A DNA stretch of 64,000 nucleotides. It comes from RCIO01 sp040880025. GTDB lineage: Bacteria; Pseudomonadota; Alphaproteobacteria; Rhizobiales; Rhizobiaceae. Shown in pieces: positions 43,806-53,445 of this stretch (position 1 is its first letter; each line of letters starts with the position of its first letter). Location: contig JBBDJD010000010.1 in the NCBI GenBank assembly GCA_040880025.1, positions 248,001-312,000 on the forward strand, written 5' to 3'. A model generated the notes under the pieces. It saw only the letters and a program-made list of their open reading frames with translations, was not told the origin of the DNA and did no database searches. A program made the translations under genes and the position numbers.

Positions 43806-44747
43806 TCAGCCGCGCCGTGCCTCCACCGCATCCCAGAACAGGGCGGCGATGTCGGCTCCGCCGAAGCGTTTCACTTCGCGCACGCCCGTCGGTGAAGTGA
43901 CGTTGATCTCCGTCATGTAGTCGCCGATCACGTCGATGCCGACCAGCACGAAGCCGCGCTCGCGCAGTGACGGGCCGATCGTCGCGCAGATTTCGCGCTC
44001 GCGTGCCGTCAGTTCGGTCGCCTCGGCGCGCCCGCCGACATGCATGTTGGAGCGCGAATCGTGTTCGGCCGGCACGCGATTGATCGCGCCCACCGGCTCG
44101 CCCTCGATGAGGATGATGCGCTTGTCGCCCTTGCGCACCTCCTTCAGGTACCGCTGCACGATGAACGGCTCGCGGAACATCTGGTCGAACATTTCGAGCA
44201 GCGCGGAGAGGTTCCGGTCGTCTTCGCGCAGATGGAAGATGCCGGCGCCGCCATTGCCGTAGAGCGGCTTGATGATGATGTCGCCATGCTCCTTGCGGAA
44301 CGCCGCCACCTCGCCTGCGTCGCGTGTGATCAGCGTGTCGGGCATCAGGTCCGGAAATTCGGTGACGAATATCTTTTCCGGGCTGTTGCGCACCCAGGCC
44401 GGGTCGTTGACCACCAGCGTCTTCGGGTGGATGCGGTCGAGAATGTGCGTGGTGGTTATGTAGTTCATGTCGAAGGGCGGGTCCTGCCTGAGCAGCACGA
44501 CGTTCATCTCCGACAGGTCGGTGCGCACCGGCTCGCCAAGCGTGTAATGGCTTCCGGCCTCGTCGCGGACCGACATTTCCTCCAGGCGCGCGATTGCGCG
44601 ACCGTCATTCAGCGATAGCCGGTCAGGCGTGTAATGAAACAATTCGTGGCCGCGCCGCTGCGCTTCCAGGGACAGGGCGAACGTGGTGTCGCCCGCTATG
44701 GAAAGCGTCGACACGTGATCCATCTGGACTGCGATCTTCAGCGGCAT
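43806..44747 (-). CDS. gshB: Glutathione synthetase
   Basis: A 313-residue ATP-grasp enzyme joining gamma-glutamylcysteine and glycine. It begins MPLKIAVQMDHVSTLSIAGDTTFAL; LRQDPPFDMNYITTTHILD is the substrate-binding segment; IIKPLYGNGGAGIF is the ATP-binding loop; and DVIGDYMTEINVTSPTG carries the metal ligands. Length and landmarks match the bacterial GshB family. It is separately transcribed from its neighbours. Confidence 0.97.
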   Translation of the reverse strand: MPLKIAVQMDHVSTLSIAGDTTFALSLEAQRRGHELFHYTPDRLSLNDGRAIARLEEMSVRDEAGSHYTLGEPVRTDLSEMNVVLLRQDPPFDMNYITTTHILDRIHPKTLVVNDPAWVRNSPEKIFVTEFPDLMPDTLITRDAGEVAAFRKEHGDIIIKPLYGNGGAGIFHLREDDRNLSALLEMFDQMFREPFIVQRYLKEVRKGDKRIILIEGEPVGAINRVPAEHDSRSNMHVGGRAEATELTAREREICATIGPSLRERGFVLVGIDVIGDYMTEINVTSPTGVREVKRFGGADIAALFWDAVEARRG

Positions 44748-44861
44748 AGGCGTCTCCCGGCGGTAATGCCGGGCTCTAGCCCATCCGCGTCATCCCGTCG
44801 AGGCAGGATGTTCCGCGGGCACGACGTTTTTGAGCGTCCGATTTCTGAATGAAGGGCTGCC

Positions 44862-45854
44862 TTATGCCGCCTTTCGCGGGCGTCGCTTGTCGCTGGCCGA
44901 AATCTCCCGTCGTTCGCTACGCGCGCTGGCGATGCTGAGGTAGAAGATTCGCTTCTGCTCCGCCCTTCCCCGCGCCACGGAATCGAGGATCAGCCCGGCC
45001 ACCATCATCACCGTGGACAAGAGCAGCAACCCCACCGACAGCACCCAGGTCGGCTGACGGCTGACCAGGCCGGTGGCGAAATATTCCGCCAGCACCGGCG
45101 CCATGAAGACGACGCTGGCTGCCAGCAATGCGCCCGATATCGCGCCGAAGAAGCGCAGCGGCTGCGTTTCCTTCATCAGCATCGCGAACATCCAAAGGAT
45201 TTTCACGCCGTCGCGCCCGGTCGACAGCTTCGATGCCGAACCCTCGGGCCGGCGGCCGTAGTCGAGCGCGATTTCGCACACGGGCAATTTCAACATCGAT
45301 GCGTGCACCGACATCTCGGTCTCGATCTCGAAGCCGCCGGACACGGCGGGAAAGCTCTTCACGTAGCGACGCGTGAAGGCGCGGTAGCCCGACAATATGT
45401 CGGTGAACTCGCGGCCGAACAGAAACCGGTAGATGCCGTTGAAGAAGCGATTGCCGAAGGCGTGGCCCATGCGACCCGCATCCTCGCTGACGCCGCGCCT
45501 GGTGCCGACAGCCATGTCCGCGCCCTCCGTCAGCAGCGCGTTGATGAGCTGCGGGGCGTCTTCCGGGGCGTAGGTTCCGTCGCCATCGGCCATGACATAG
45601 ATGTCGGCCTCGATATCGGCGAACATGCGCCGAACGACATGGCCTTTGCCCTGTCTCGGCTCGCGCACGACATGGGCGCCCGCCGCGCGCGCCTTCAGCG
45701 CCGTCAGGTCCGATGAATTGTTGTCGTAGACATGGATGATCGCGTCGGGCAGTGCCTCGCGAAAACGCTCCACGACGTCGCCGATCGTGCCTTCCTCATT
45801 GTAGCAGGGAATCAGCACGGCGATTGTCGCGTCGGGCAAAAGGGCGAGGCTCAT
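44862..45854 (-). CDS. Family 2 glycosyltransferase with C-terminal membrane segments
   Basis: A 330-residue GT-A enzyme. The nucleotide-sugar site is IAVLIPCYNEEGTIGDVV and ADGDGTYAPEDA, with the DxD-type metal motif; GGFEIETEMSVHA and IALDYGRRPEGSASKLSTGRDG are typical of dolichyl/polyprenyl-phosphate sugar synthases of the GT2 family. Two hydrophobic stretches near residues 240-290 (LRFFGAISGALLAASVVFMA; WVLSVGLLLLSTVMMVAGLI) anchor it in the inner membrane. It is divergent from a GT-C-like membrane protein, a plausible user of the lipid-linked sugar. Confidence 0.85.
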   Translation of the reverse strand: MSLALLPDATIAVLIPCYNEEGTIGDVVERFREALPDAIIHVYDNNSSDLTALKARAAGAHVVREPRQGKGHVVRRMFADIEADIYVMADGDGTYAPEDAPQLINALLTEGADMAVGTRRGVSEDAGRMGHAFGNRFFNGIYRFLFGREFTDILSGYRAFTRRYVKSFPAVSGGFEIETEMSVHASMLKLPVCEIALDYGRRPEGSASKLSTGRDGVKILWMFAMLMKETQPLRFFGAISGALLAASVVFMAPVLAEYFATGLVSRQPTWVLSVGLLLLSTVMMVAGLILDSVARGRAEQKRIFYLSIASARSERREISASDKRRPRKAA

Positions 45855-45969
45855 CGGGTTCTCCTGAGCGCCGTGCGGGCAATGACCATTACGCCGGGCG
45901 CGCTTTACTATTTGTTGAAGCGGTTAAGGCTAGGTTTAGCGCTGCGCATTTCGTACGGGGCGCGGCTCT

Positions 45970-47832
45970 TTGCAGGCATTTTCCACCACCGGAACGGACG
46001 GTGCGCGGGCGCATCGCCCCGCATGGCAGGGCGACATGGTCCTTGCCGTGGCGGGCGCTGTCGGCTCGCTTCTGCTCAGCCTGGCCACGGGTTCAAACAA
46101 GCTCCTGAATTCAGGCGGCGACAGCGACAGCCTGATGCGACTGGTGCAGATCCGCGACCTCATTGCCGGACAAGGCTGGTTCGACCTCACCCAGTATCGC
46201 ATGGGCCCCGCCGGCGGCTTCGAGATGCACTGGTCGCGGCTGGTGGATGCGCCGGTCGCCGTCCTGCTTCAACTCGCCGGAATGGTGACGGGTGATGCGT
46301 CACGGGCGGAGATGATCGTCGCCTATCTTTGGCCCGGTCTGCTGCTGGCCATTTGCCTGTATTTCCTGATCCGCGCGGCACACCGCGTTGGCGGAAGCGA
46401 AGCGGCGTTTCCCGCCGCCGTGCTTGGCCTGGCGGCGTTGCATTTCATGGGCATCTTCGCGCCAGGCTCCTTCGATCACCACAATGTTCAACTGGCGCTG
46501 ATCCTCGGCGCGGTCACCGCGCTGGCCGGCGCGTCCGGCATGCGCGCCGGCCTGTTGGCGGGGATTGCCGCCGCCGCGTCGCTTGCCGTCGGCATGGAGA
46601 CCGCGCCGCTTGTCGCGGCAATGGGTGCGGTCGCAGCGTTGGCATTTCTGATTCGCGGCACGCACGAAGCACCGCTGGCGCTCGGATTTGGGGCCGGCTT
46701 CGCGGCCGGTGCTGTGCTTGCCAGCCTGGCGACGCTCCCGCCGTCGCGCTGGCTCACGGTCACCTGCGATGCATGGTCGGGCGCGCAGGCCGGAACCGCC
46801 ATCATTGCCGGCGCCGGACTGGCCGTGATCGCAATGGCGCCGGTCCTCGGATCGAGCCTGCCGCGAAGGCTTGCCGCCCTAGGCGGTCTGGCCATCGCAC
46901 TGGCGCTCTACGCCGCCGCGGCGTTTCCCGCCTGCCTTTCAGAACCGTATGCCGGGCTCGACCCGCTGTTGAAACGCTACTGGCTCGACTGGGTGACGGA
47001 GGCGCAGGGCGCGTTCGGCATGATCGCCAGCAATCCCGGCGAAGCGGCTGGATATTACGTGACGCCGCTGATCGCGATGGTGTTCCTCGGCGCTGGGGTC
47101 GCGCGGCGGGCCGGCCGCCGCGATGCGCTTGTCGTCGGCCTTGTGCTCGCAGCCGCCTTCGCCGTGTCGATCTGGCAGGTGCGGGGCGCGATGTTTTCCG
47201 TGCCCATCGCAATCATACCCCTGGCCGCGATGATCGCGCGGGCCAGAACGAGGAGCGCGCGTGGCCGGGGTGTCGCACCGGCAATCATGCTGGCCGCGGC
47301 GTGGATCGTTTCATTCAACATTGCGTGGAACATGGGCGTTACGCGTCTTTCCGCAGCACTGTTCCCCCGCTTCGGGGCAATGATCGGGGATGCGTCCGTC
47401 TCGGCTGGCGCGTGCTACCGGGCAGACGGCTATTCACGCCTCGCCGCGCTGGAGCCCGCGACCGTGCTCGCCATTTCCAACCTGGGCGCGCCGATACTGT
47501 CTGGCACCGGACACAGGGTGATGTCGGGTCCCTATCACCGAAACGTCGAGGGCAATCTGGCGGCCCTGCGAGCACTGACTGGGGAGCCGGACGCGGCGCG
47601 GACCATCATTGAGGGCCACGGCATCGACCTCGTGGTTCATTGTCCCGGAAACAGCGAAACGAAGGTCCTCGCGTCCGAATTTCCGCGAGGGCTGCTCGCT
47701 GCACTGGAAGACGGCAACGTTCCTGCATGGCTGGCGCCGATCGCGGGTCCTGGAGACGGCGCATTGAGGATTTTCCGGGTCGAGAACCGGCGGGCGGCGC
47801 GGGTCGACCGTCCGCTCCGCGTGACAAATTGA
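45970..47832 (+). CDS. Polytopic GT-C-like membrane protein
   Basis: A 620-residue integral membrane protein with about ten or more hydrophobic segments. SGGDSDSLMRLVQIRDL (Asp51 and Asp53) after the first helix and GSFDHHNVQLALI resemble the metal-binding DxD and DHH motifs of oligosaccharyltransferase/GT-C enzymes, which use polyprenyl-linked sugars on the periplasmic side. A soluble C-terminal part follows (about 460-620). The start is uncertain: TTG at 45970 or ATG at 46036. The divergent GT2 gene supports a shared surface-glycan role. Substrate unknown. Confidence 0.72.
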   Translation: MQAFSTTGTDGARAHRPAWQGDMVLAVAGAVGSLLLSLATGSNKLLNSGGDSDSLMRLVQIRDLIAGQGWFDLTQYRMGPAGGFEMHWSRLVDAPVAVLLQLAGMVTGDASRAEMIVAYLWPGLLLAICLYFLIRAAHRVGGSEAAFPAAVLGLAALHFMGIFAPGSFDHHNVQLALILGAVTALAGASGMRAGLLAGIAAAASLAVGMETAPLVAAMGAVAALAFLIRGTHEAPLALGFGAGFAAGAVLASLATLPPSRWLTVTCDAWSGAQAGTAIIAGAGLAVIAMAPVLGSSLPRRLAALGGLAIALALYAAAAFPACLSEPYAGLDPLLKRYWLDWVTEAQGAFGMIASNPGEAAGYYVTPLIAMVFLGAGVARRAGRRDALVVGLVLAAAFAVSIWQVRGAMFSVPIAIIPLAAMIARARTRSARGRGVAPAIMLAAAWIVSFNIAWNMGVTRLSAALFPRFGAMIGDASVSAGACYRADGYSRLAALEPATVLAISNLGAPILSGTGHRVMSGPYHRNVEGNLAALRALTGEPDAARTIIEGHGIDLVVHCPGNSETKVLASEFPRGLLAALEDGNVPAWLAPIAGPGDGALRIFRVENRRAARVDRPLRVTN

Positions 47833-47896
47833 TACGCTTTTTTAATCGGTTATCCATCATAGCTGTTTCAAATAGCGAAGTTTGACAGGGTGCTTG

Positions 47897-49246
47897 ATGC
47901 ATAACCTGACTCACGACAGGGATATGGCGCAGAACAAGGCGGATCTTGATCTTACCGATCCGCTGACTGGTCTCGGCAACCATCGCCGCTTCCACGACAA
48001 GGTGGACAGGCTGATCCGGGAGCGCGCCGACGATCCGGCGCCTTTTGCGATCGGCTTGCTCGATCTGGACGGATTCAAGCCGATCAACGATCTGTTCGGT
48101 CGCAGCGCAGGCGATTTCATTCTCCAGCAGGTGGCGTTGCGCCTCGATGCGGCGATGGACGGCAATTCCACCGTCGCGCGCGTTGGCGCGGACGAGTTTG
48201 CCTTTCTCTACCCGATGATCTTCTCCGAAGAGGCCGTCTCCCAGAAGGCCCGGATGCTGATCGAGATTCTTTCGGCGCCCTACGACATCGGCGAACGCAC
48301 CGCCCGCCTCTCGGCTTCGGTCGGCTGCTCGCTGTTCTACTCCGGCGACGAGACAACCGCGCATCTGCTGAACAAGGCCGAAACCGCGCTCTACCACGCC
48401 AAACGGTCCGGCCGCGGCGGCGTGGTCGTCTATACGCGCGAAATGGAGGAAGCCGCCAAACGCGTCACGCGGATCGAACAGGCGCTTCGCCGGGCTGTTT
48501 CCGCCGGCGACGTCGAGCCCCATTTCCAGCCCATCGTCGACTTGAAGTCGGGCCGCACCATCGGCTTCGAAACGCTCGCCCGCTGGACCGACCGCGATCT
48601 TGGCTTCGTGTCGCCGGCGACCTTCATCCCGATCGCCGAGGAACGCGGCATCATCGCGCCCTTGTCGCAGCTTGTCCTGCGCAAGGCGACCGAAGCGGCG
48701 CGCGAGTGGCCGGAAGACCTTTTCCTTTCCTTCAACCTGTCGCCGTCGCAGCTGGTCGATCAGAACACCGGCCTCCAGATCCTCTCGATCCTGAACCGCA
48801 CCGGCTTTGATCCGCGCCGTCTCGAGATCGAGATCACCGAGACCGGCCTGATGACTGATCCGGCCTCGGCCGAGAAGATCGTCGACGATCTGCGCCGTGT
48901 CGGCATTCGCGTCTCGCTGGACGATTTCGGCACCGGCCAGTCTTCGCTCGGACGCTTGCGGGAGTTCAATTTCGACAAGCTCAAGATCGACCGCGCCTTT
49001 GTCTCCTCCATCCTCGAGGACAAGCCGTCGGAACATATCATCCGGGCGATTCTGGCCATGTGCGAGGGGCTCGGCATGGATGTCGTCGCCGAAGGCATCG
49101 AAGAGCAGGCCCAGGCCGACCGTCTGCTGCAGTTCGGCTGCGCCGGCGGCCAGGGCTTCCTGTTCGGCAAGCCAAGCAATGCCGAAGCGACGCTGGGCTA
49201 TCTGCGTGACAGCCTGCGCGGCGCCCAGCACGTCCGCACCGCCTGA
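47897..49246 (+). CDS. GGDEF-EAL cyclic-di-GMP protein with GADEF site
   Basis: A 449-residue cytoplasmic protein with no membrane or sensor domain. The GGDEF domain (about 20-180) begins DLTDPLTGLGNHRRF but its active-site motif is RVGADEFAFL, with Ala for the second Gly. The EAL domain (about 195-445) has GFETLARW (Thr for Ala), FNLSPSQL, EITETGLM, DDFGTGQSSL, KIDRAFV and AEGIEEQ, so most catalytic residues are present. It is probably a phosphodiesterase with weak or absent cyclase activity. ATG at 47897 follows ACAGGG; TTG at 47882 is less likely. Confidence 0.88.
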   Translation: MHNLTHDRDMAQNKADLDLTDPLTGLGNHRRFHDKVDRLIRERADDPAPFAIGLLDLDGFKPINDLFGRSAGDFILQQVALRLDAAMDGNSTVARVGADEFAFLYPMIFSEEAVSQKARMLIEILSAPYDIGERTARLSASVGCSLFYSGDETTAHLLNKAETALYHAKRSGRGGVVVYTREMEEAAKRVTRIEQALRRAVSAGDVEPHFQPIVDLKSGRTIGFETLARWTDRDLGFVSPATFIPIAEERGIIAPLSQLVLRKATEAAREWPEDLFLSFNLSPSQLVDQNTGLQILSILNRTGFDPRRLEIEITETGLMTDPASAEKIVDDLRRVGIRVSLDDFGTGQSSLGRLREFNFDKLKIDRAFVSSILEDKPSEHIIRAILAMCEGLGMDVVAEGIEEQAQADRLLQFGCAGGQGFLFGKPSNAEATLGYLRDSLRGAQHVRTA

Positions 49247-49270
49247 CCGGCTGCGGCGTTTCGCATCTCC

Positions 49271-50044
49271 ATGGCGCGTGAATTTCCCAACCATCCCGAC
49301 CTCGAATCGGCGTCCGTCCTGATCACCGGCGGCGGCTCGGGCATTGGCGCTGCTCTTACCGAAGGGTTTCTGCGCCAGAAAGCCAGAGTCGCGTTCATCG
49401 ACATCGACCGGGAAGCCAGCCACGCGCTGTGCGACCGGCTGGAAGCCGAAATCGGCGCCCGTCCGCTGTTTCTGGAAGCCGATCTGACCGACATCGACGC
49501 GCTTCGCGCGGCGGCCGCGCGGGCTGCCGAGAGCTACGGCCCGGTATCGGTGCTGGTCAACAATGCCGCGCGTGACGACCGCAATGCCGTTGAGGATACG
49601 GCGCCGGAGGATTGGGACGCCAGCCAGGCGATCAATCTGAGACCGCACTTCTTCGCCGTTCAGGCCGTGCTGCCGGGCATGAAGGCGGCCGGCCGCGGCG
49701 CGGTCGTCAACTTCTCTTCCATCGCCTACATGATCAATGGTGGCGAATATCCGTCATACGCAGCCGCCAAGGCGGGGGTTGTCGGGCTGACCAAGAGCCT
49801 CGCCGGAGCGCTCGGTCCGCACGGCATTCGCGTCAATGCGATCGCGCCGGGCATGGTGGTGACGGAGCGCCAGCTTCGCTTGTGGATCGACGAGAACGTC
49901 ATACAGTCGCATGTCGGCACCCGGCAGTGTCTCAAGGAGCGCCTCGTCGCAGAGGACATGGTGGCTCCCTGCCTGTTTCTGGCCTCCGATGCGTCGCGCA
50001 TGATGACCGCGCAGACATTGATCGTGGACGGCGGCGTGATGTGA
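49271..50044 (+). CDS. Short-chain dehydrogenase/reductase
   Basis: A 257-residue SDR. LITGGGSGIGAAL near residue 20 is the NAD(P) loop; FIDIDRE, with acidic residues after strand 2, suggests NAD preference; VLVNNAARDDRN is the NNAG-type motif, and the catalytic set is Ser in NFSSIAYMINGG with YAAAK. C-terminal VDGGVM is typical. The next gene is a sugar-lactonase-like protein 32 bases downstream, suggesting a sugar dehydrogenase acting before lactone hydrolysis; exact substrate unknown. Confidence 0.9.
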   Translation: MAREFPNHPDLESASVLITGGGSGIGAALTEGFLRQKARVAFIDIDREASHALCDRLEAEIGARPLFLEADLTDIDALRAAAARAAESYGPVSVLVNNAARDDRNAVEDTAPEDWDASQAINLRPHFFAVQAVLPGMKAAGRGAVVNFSSIAYMINGGEYPSYAAAKAGVVGLTKSLAGALGPHGIRVNAIAPGMVVTERQLRLWIDENVIQSHVGTRQCLKERLVAEDMVAPCLFLASDASRMMTAQTLIVDGGVM

Positions 50045-50076
50045 GGTAGAATCGCCCACTACCTTTGGGAGGGGGC

Positions 50077-50955
50077 ATGACCGGACCGCGCGTCGATATT
50101 CTATCCGAGACGGTTTGCGAACTTGGCGAGGGGCCGAGCTACGATCCGGCCACCGATACGCTCTGGTGGTTCGACATTCTCGCCTGCAGGCTGATCGAAT
50201 ACCGCTTCGCCGACGCGACCGAGATCGTGCACGACCTGCCGGTGATGGCGAGCGCGATCGCCATTGTCGACGACCGGCGCCAGATGCTGGCGACCGACAC
50301 CGGCCTGCAGCTGCGCGACGTGGCCAGCGGACGGCTGGAGATGGTCGCGCCGATCGAGGCCGACCACCTTGCCACCCGCGCCAATGATTCCAGGGTTCAT
50401 CCCTCCGGCGCATTCTGGGTCGGCACGATGGGCCGCGAAGCGGAAAAGCACGCAGGGGCGATCTACTGGTACCGGGCCGGCGAAACCCGGTTGCTGTTTC
50501 CGGATGTGACGATCCCCAATTCTATCTGCTTTTCGCCCGCGGGCGACGTCGGCTATTGGGCAGATTCGGGCCGCAACATATTGTTTCGCGTCGATTGCGA
50601 TCCCGAAACCGGCCTGCCGACATCCGAACCCGCCGCCTTTGTCGACGAACGTGGCCAGCCCGGCGGCATAGACGGTTCGGTCTGCGATCTGGACGGCAAT
50701 ATCTGGAATGCGCGCTGGGGCTGCTCACGCCTCGACGTCTATGACCTTTCCGGAAAACGGACGCGCTCGATCGACATGCCGGCCAGGCAGGTATCCTGTC
50801 CGGCCTTTGTCGGTCCCGATTTGGACCGTCTCGCCGTCACCTCGGCCCGGCAGGGCATGAGCGCCGACGAGCGCGCGGCCGACCTGCGGGGCGGCAAGAC
50901 CTTTGTCGTCGACCTCGCCGTCAGGGGCAGGCCGGAGCCGCGCGTCAGGCTTTGA
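50077..50955 (+). CDS. SMP-30/gluconolactonase family protein
   Basis: A 292-residue six-bladed beta-propeller. CELGEGPSYDPATDTLWWFDI is the first-blade signature with a metal-binding Glu; RANDSRVHPSGAFWVGTM and IPNSICFSPAGDVGYWADS carry the metal ligands; PGGIDGSVCDLDGNIWNARW supplies the catalytic Asp region. It should hydrolyse a sugar lactone to the acid. GGGAGGGGG precedes the ATG at 50077. Together with the upstream SDR it resembles an oxidative sugar pathway (as for arabinose, galactose or fucose), but no permease or dehydratase is beside it. Confidence 0.9.
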   Translation: MTGPRVDILSETVCELGEGPSYDPATDTLWWFDILACRLIEYRFADATEIVHDLPVMASAIAIVDDRRQMLATDTGLQLRDVASGRLEMVAPIEADHLATRANDSRVHPSGAFWVGTMGREAEKHAGAIYWYRAGETRLLFPDVTIPNSICFSPAGDVGYWADSGRNILFRVDCDPETGLPTSEPAAFVDERGQPGGIDGSVCDLDGNIWNARWGCSRLDVYDLSGKRTRSIDMPARQVSCPAFVGPDLDRLAVTSARQGMSADERAADLRGGKTFVVDLAVRGRPEPRVRL

Positions 50956-50970
50956 GCGCCGAGCCCGCGA

Positions 50971-51324
50971 TCAGTTCCCCTTGAGGCATATTTTCGTGTG
51001 CCCGGCGCGCATGAAGCCGAGCGCGTTCGCCGCCGCCTTCGACACGTCGATGATGCGCCCCTTGATGAAGGGACCGCGGTCGTTGATGCGCACCACAACC
51101 ACGCGCCCGTTGCGCTGGTTGGTCACCTTCACCTTGGAGCCGAACGGCAGCGACCGGTGAGCGGCCGTCATTGCGGAGGGATCCATCCGCTCGCCATTGG
51201 CGGTCCGGTTGCCGGCCAGCGCGTACCAGGAGGCGGAACCGCACTGGGCGTGGGCGATGGTGGGCGCTGCGACGGACGCAGCGATGGCGAGCGCCGCCGC
51301 GGCGCGCAGGAAGGATCGTGTCAT
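50971..51324 (-). CDS. rlpA: RlpA-like double-psi beta-barrel protein
   Basis: A 117-residue exported protein. A signal peptide (LRAAAALAIAASVAAPTIAHA) ends before QCGSASWYALAGNRTANGE, the start of the double-psi barrel; VVVRINDRGPFIKGRIIDVSKAAA is the RlpA hallmark including the catalytic-type Asp. No lipobox Cys immediately follows a lipoprotein signal and there is no SPOR domain, so it is a minimal, soluble periplasmic version. RlpA enzymes trim denuded glycan strands; activity in such short forms is unproven. Confidence 0.88.
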   Translation of the reverse strand: MTRSFLRAAAALAIAASVAAPTIAHAQCGSASWYALAGNRTANGERMDPSAMTAAHRSLPFGSKVKVTNQRNGRVVVVRINDRGPFIKGRIIDVSKAAANALGFMRAGHTKICLKGN

Positions 51325-51852
51325 GAAGTTGTCCGGTCTGTTGGGAAGCTGTTCGGGTTGATCCGCGCCCGTGCCGCCACTATGCGGCGATGTCGTGACA
51401 CAATCGCAAAGGTTCCAACACGTTTGGTTTCAGCCGGACATCCGGGTTGAGGACGAACGGGCCGGCCGGAATGGATTTCCGGCCATATCGGGAATGCAGC
51501 CTGTCCGCCAGATGGTTAGCCCAGTCTCTAAACCCTGGATCATTGTTTCGAGGGCCCACGGAACGCTCGGTCGATCGCACTTACGTCAATCGGCCTCTCC
51601 TCAGGGTCAGCGCTGGTCTCGGTGCGCGGGAACACTTGCTGGCCGAGCGGACCTGTATCCTGGAAATGCAATAGTCGCGCTCACGAGCGCATCCCGCGAA
51701 CATGTTCAAATACCGGCTCGACTTGGGCGAATTGCCGCGTCGCGGCTGGGCTCCAGGTCAAATATTTGTCCAATCGCCACCTGACATCTGCTGTTGGGCG
51801 CATTGCCGACTGGCAACTCTGGAGCCGTTTGCTGACAGGCTGCTTCCCCGCC
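51325..51852. other. Gene-free stretch
   Basis: About 530 bases without a credible gene. One perfect hairpin is present at 51464-51484 (GGCCGGAA/TTCCGGCC, 5-base loop) without a T-run. The promoter of rlpA must lie at the left end. It marks the boundary between the conserved-looking region and the catabolic locus. Confidence 0.6.
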
Positions 51853-53076
51853 TCAAGCCTCGGGGGCTTTGCGGGCGACGGTGGCGAACCAAAGCCCGAG
51901 AATTGCAACGAGCACCATCCCGACCAGGAACGGCGCGGTTATGTCGTAGGCGGTGATGAGAATCCCATAGACGGCTACGCCAATCGACTGGCTGAGAAAC
52001 AGGCAAGTCGCGAAGAAGGCAAACCCGCTGGCCCTGGCCTCCGGCAGCAACTGCGTCCCGAAGGTCTGCAGGGAGTTATGCATGCCGGCACCGCCGAGCC
52101 CCATGACGGCAACGCCAATCGCAACCAGCGGCAGCACGGACGCGAGCGAGACAAGCGCCATGCCGGCGATGGCGAAGGATGCGGCAAGCATGAAGAACCT
52201 GCTGCGCCCCATAATTGGCAGCAGCCGTCCCACAATCAGCGAGTTGCCGGCGCTTCCGACCGCGTAGAGCGCCAGAATTGCGCCGACCAGCGCCGGATTG
52301 ATCGCAAAGCGGCTTGCAATCGATATGCTGATGAAGGTGATGGTGCCGAAAAGCGCGAACCCCTCGATGCTTACCGCCAGGAGCACACGTCGCGACCACG
52401 GCCGGCCGAGGACACGCTTCAGAACTTCTCCGAAGGGTAGTCCGCTGCCTGACACCGACCGCGAAACGAGGAAAGGCATACGCCGGGACTCGATGAGCAG
52501 GCCGAGCGTCACGATCAGATAAACGCAGCCGGCCACAACTGGCACCAGGCGCCAGTCGGCGAAGCCGGTCAGGACACCGCCGATCAACTGACCGAAGACC
52601 AGGCCCATGATCGACCCAACCATGTAGCGGGCAAGCACCGGTTGGCGCTCAGAAAATGGAACATTGTCGCCGATCCAGGCCAGCGACATCGGAATGATTG
52701 CGGATGCCGCGGCGCCGGCAAGAAACCTTGCAACGAGAAGGCTTTCGACCGAATAGGCCGCCGCAGCGGTGCTCGTTGCGGCAGAACTGAACAGGCACAG
52801 GAAAAACACCATTCGGTATTTCCCGAGCCTGTCGCCCGCGAAACCCAGACCGATCTGCATCAGGCTGTAGGAGAGCGCGTAGGCGGTGTTTACCTGCGCC
52901 GCCATGCCGTTGCTCACGCCGAAATCGATCGCTATCTGCGGCAAGGCGCTATCCAGCATCCGCTGGTTGGCACTGCTGGCGAAGCCCGCTACGGCGAGAA
53001 GCAGGATGACCCGTTTACGGTCGACAAGGAGGGGAGCTGACAAAATTGGCGGATCCAGTATCGTCAAAACTGACAT
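51853..53076 (-). CDS. Major facilitator superfamily transporter
   Basis: A 407-residue protein with about 12 hydrophobic segments. The conserved MFS loop between helices 2 and 3 is visible as GFAGDRLGKYRMVFF, and helix 4-5 has ARFLAGAAASAIIPMSLAWIGDNVP. It may import the substrate or export products of the adjacent cluster. It is divergent from the first flavin reductase across a 369-base spacer with a palindrome, which suggests co-regulation. Drug-efflux-type MFS is an alternative. Confidence 0.85.
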   Translation of the reverse strand: MSVLTILDPPILSAPLLVDRKRVILLLAVAGFASSANQRMLDSALPQIAIDFGVSNGMAAQVNTAYALSYSLMQIGLGFAGDRLGKYRMVFFLCLFSSAATSTAAAAYSVESLLVARFLAGAAASAIIPMSLAWIGDNVPFSERQPVLARYMVGSIMGLVFGQLIGGVLTGFADWRLVPVVAGCVYLIVTLGLLIESRRMPFLVSRSVSGSGLPFGEVLKRVLGRPWSRRVLLAVSIEGFALFGTITFISISIASRFAINPALVGAILALYAVGSAGNSLIVGRLLPIMGRSRFFMLAASFAIAGMALVSLASVLPLVAIGVAVMGLGGAGMHNSLQTFGTQLLPEARASGFAFFATCLFLSQSIGVAVYGILITAYDITAPFLVGMVLVAILGLWFATVARKAPEA

Positions 53077-53125
53077 TTTAGATTTACGGATATTGCCCTT
53101 TCAATGCGCGCACCATTGACGATTC

Positions 53126-53142
53126 CGCATAGCTGCTATGCG
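53126..53142. promoter_or_regulatory. Palindrome in the MFS/flavin reductase spacer
   Basis: CGCATAG-CTG-CTATGCG is a perfect 7-bp inverted repeat, 50 bases upstream of the MFS ATG on the divergent side. It shares the octamer TGCTATGC with the site at 55737 before the ABC operon. Candidate operator of the local GntR regulator. Confidence 0.5.
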
Positions 53143-53445
53143 CGAAGATGGAAGCCGCAACCGGGGGAGGTGCACCGCCCATCGCAAACGCTGATTAGCC
53201 ACCTCCGGATTTTCCGTAATATTTACAACGAGTTATGTGATCGCCTCTTAACGGATAAAGGCTTCCTATCAGGTGCCGTCCGAAAGCCATAAATGGCTGA
53301 GTACGAGCAGAAAAATTCACTCAAAGTCCACGACTGGCACTGTTTCGCTTGCACAATCCGCGCTGATGGGGTTGCGCATGGGGCGTTATTGAGTATTCAT
53401 TTTCAGAAATTTCAGTTTCACGGAGTTTGGAATTTGACAGCGGTG

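Noticed and set aside
51464..51484. Hairpin GGCCGGAA/TTCCGGCC as a terminator
   Set aside because: No T-run follows on either strand and no gene ends nearby, so it is noted only as an inverted repeat.
53293..53445. N-terminal extension of the first flavin reductase from an ATG at 53293
   Set aside because: The extra 51 residues are AT-rich, do not fit the family and would cover the likely promoter of the operon.
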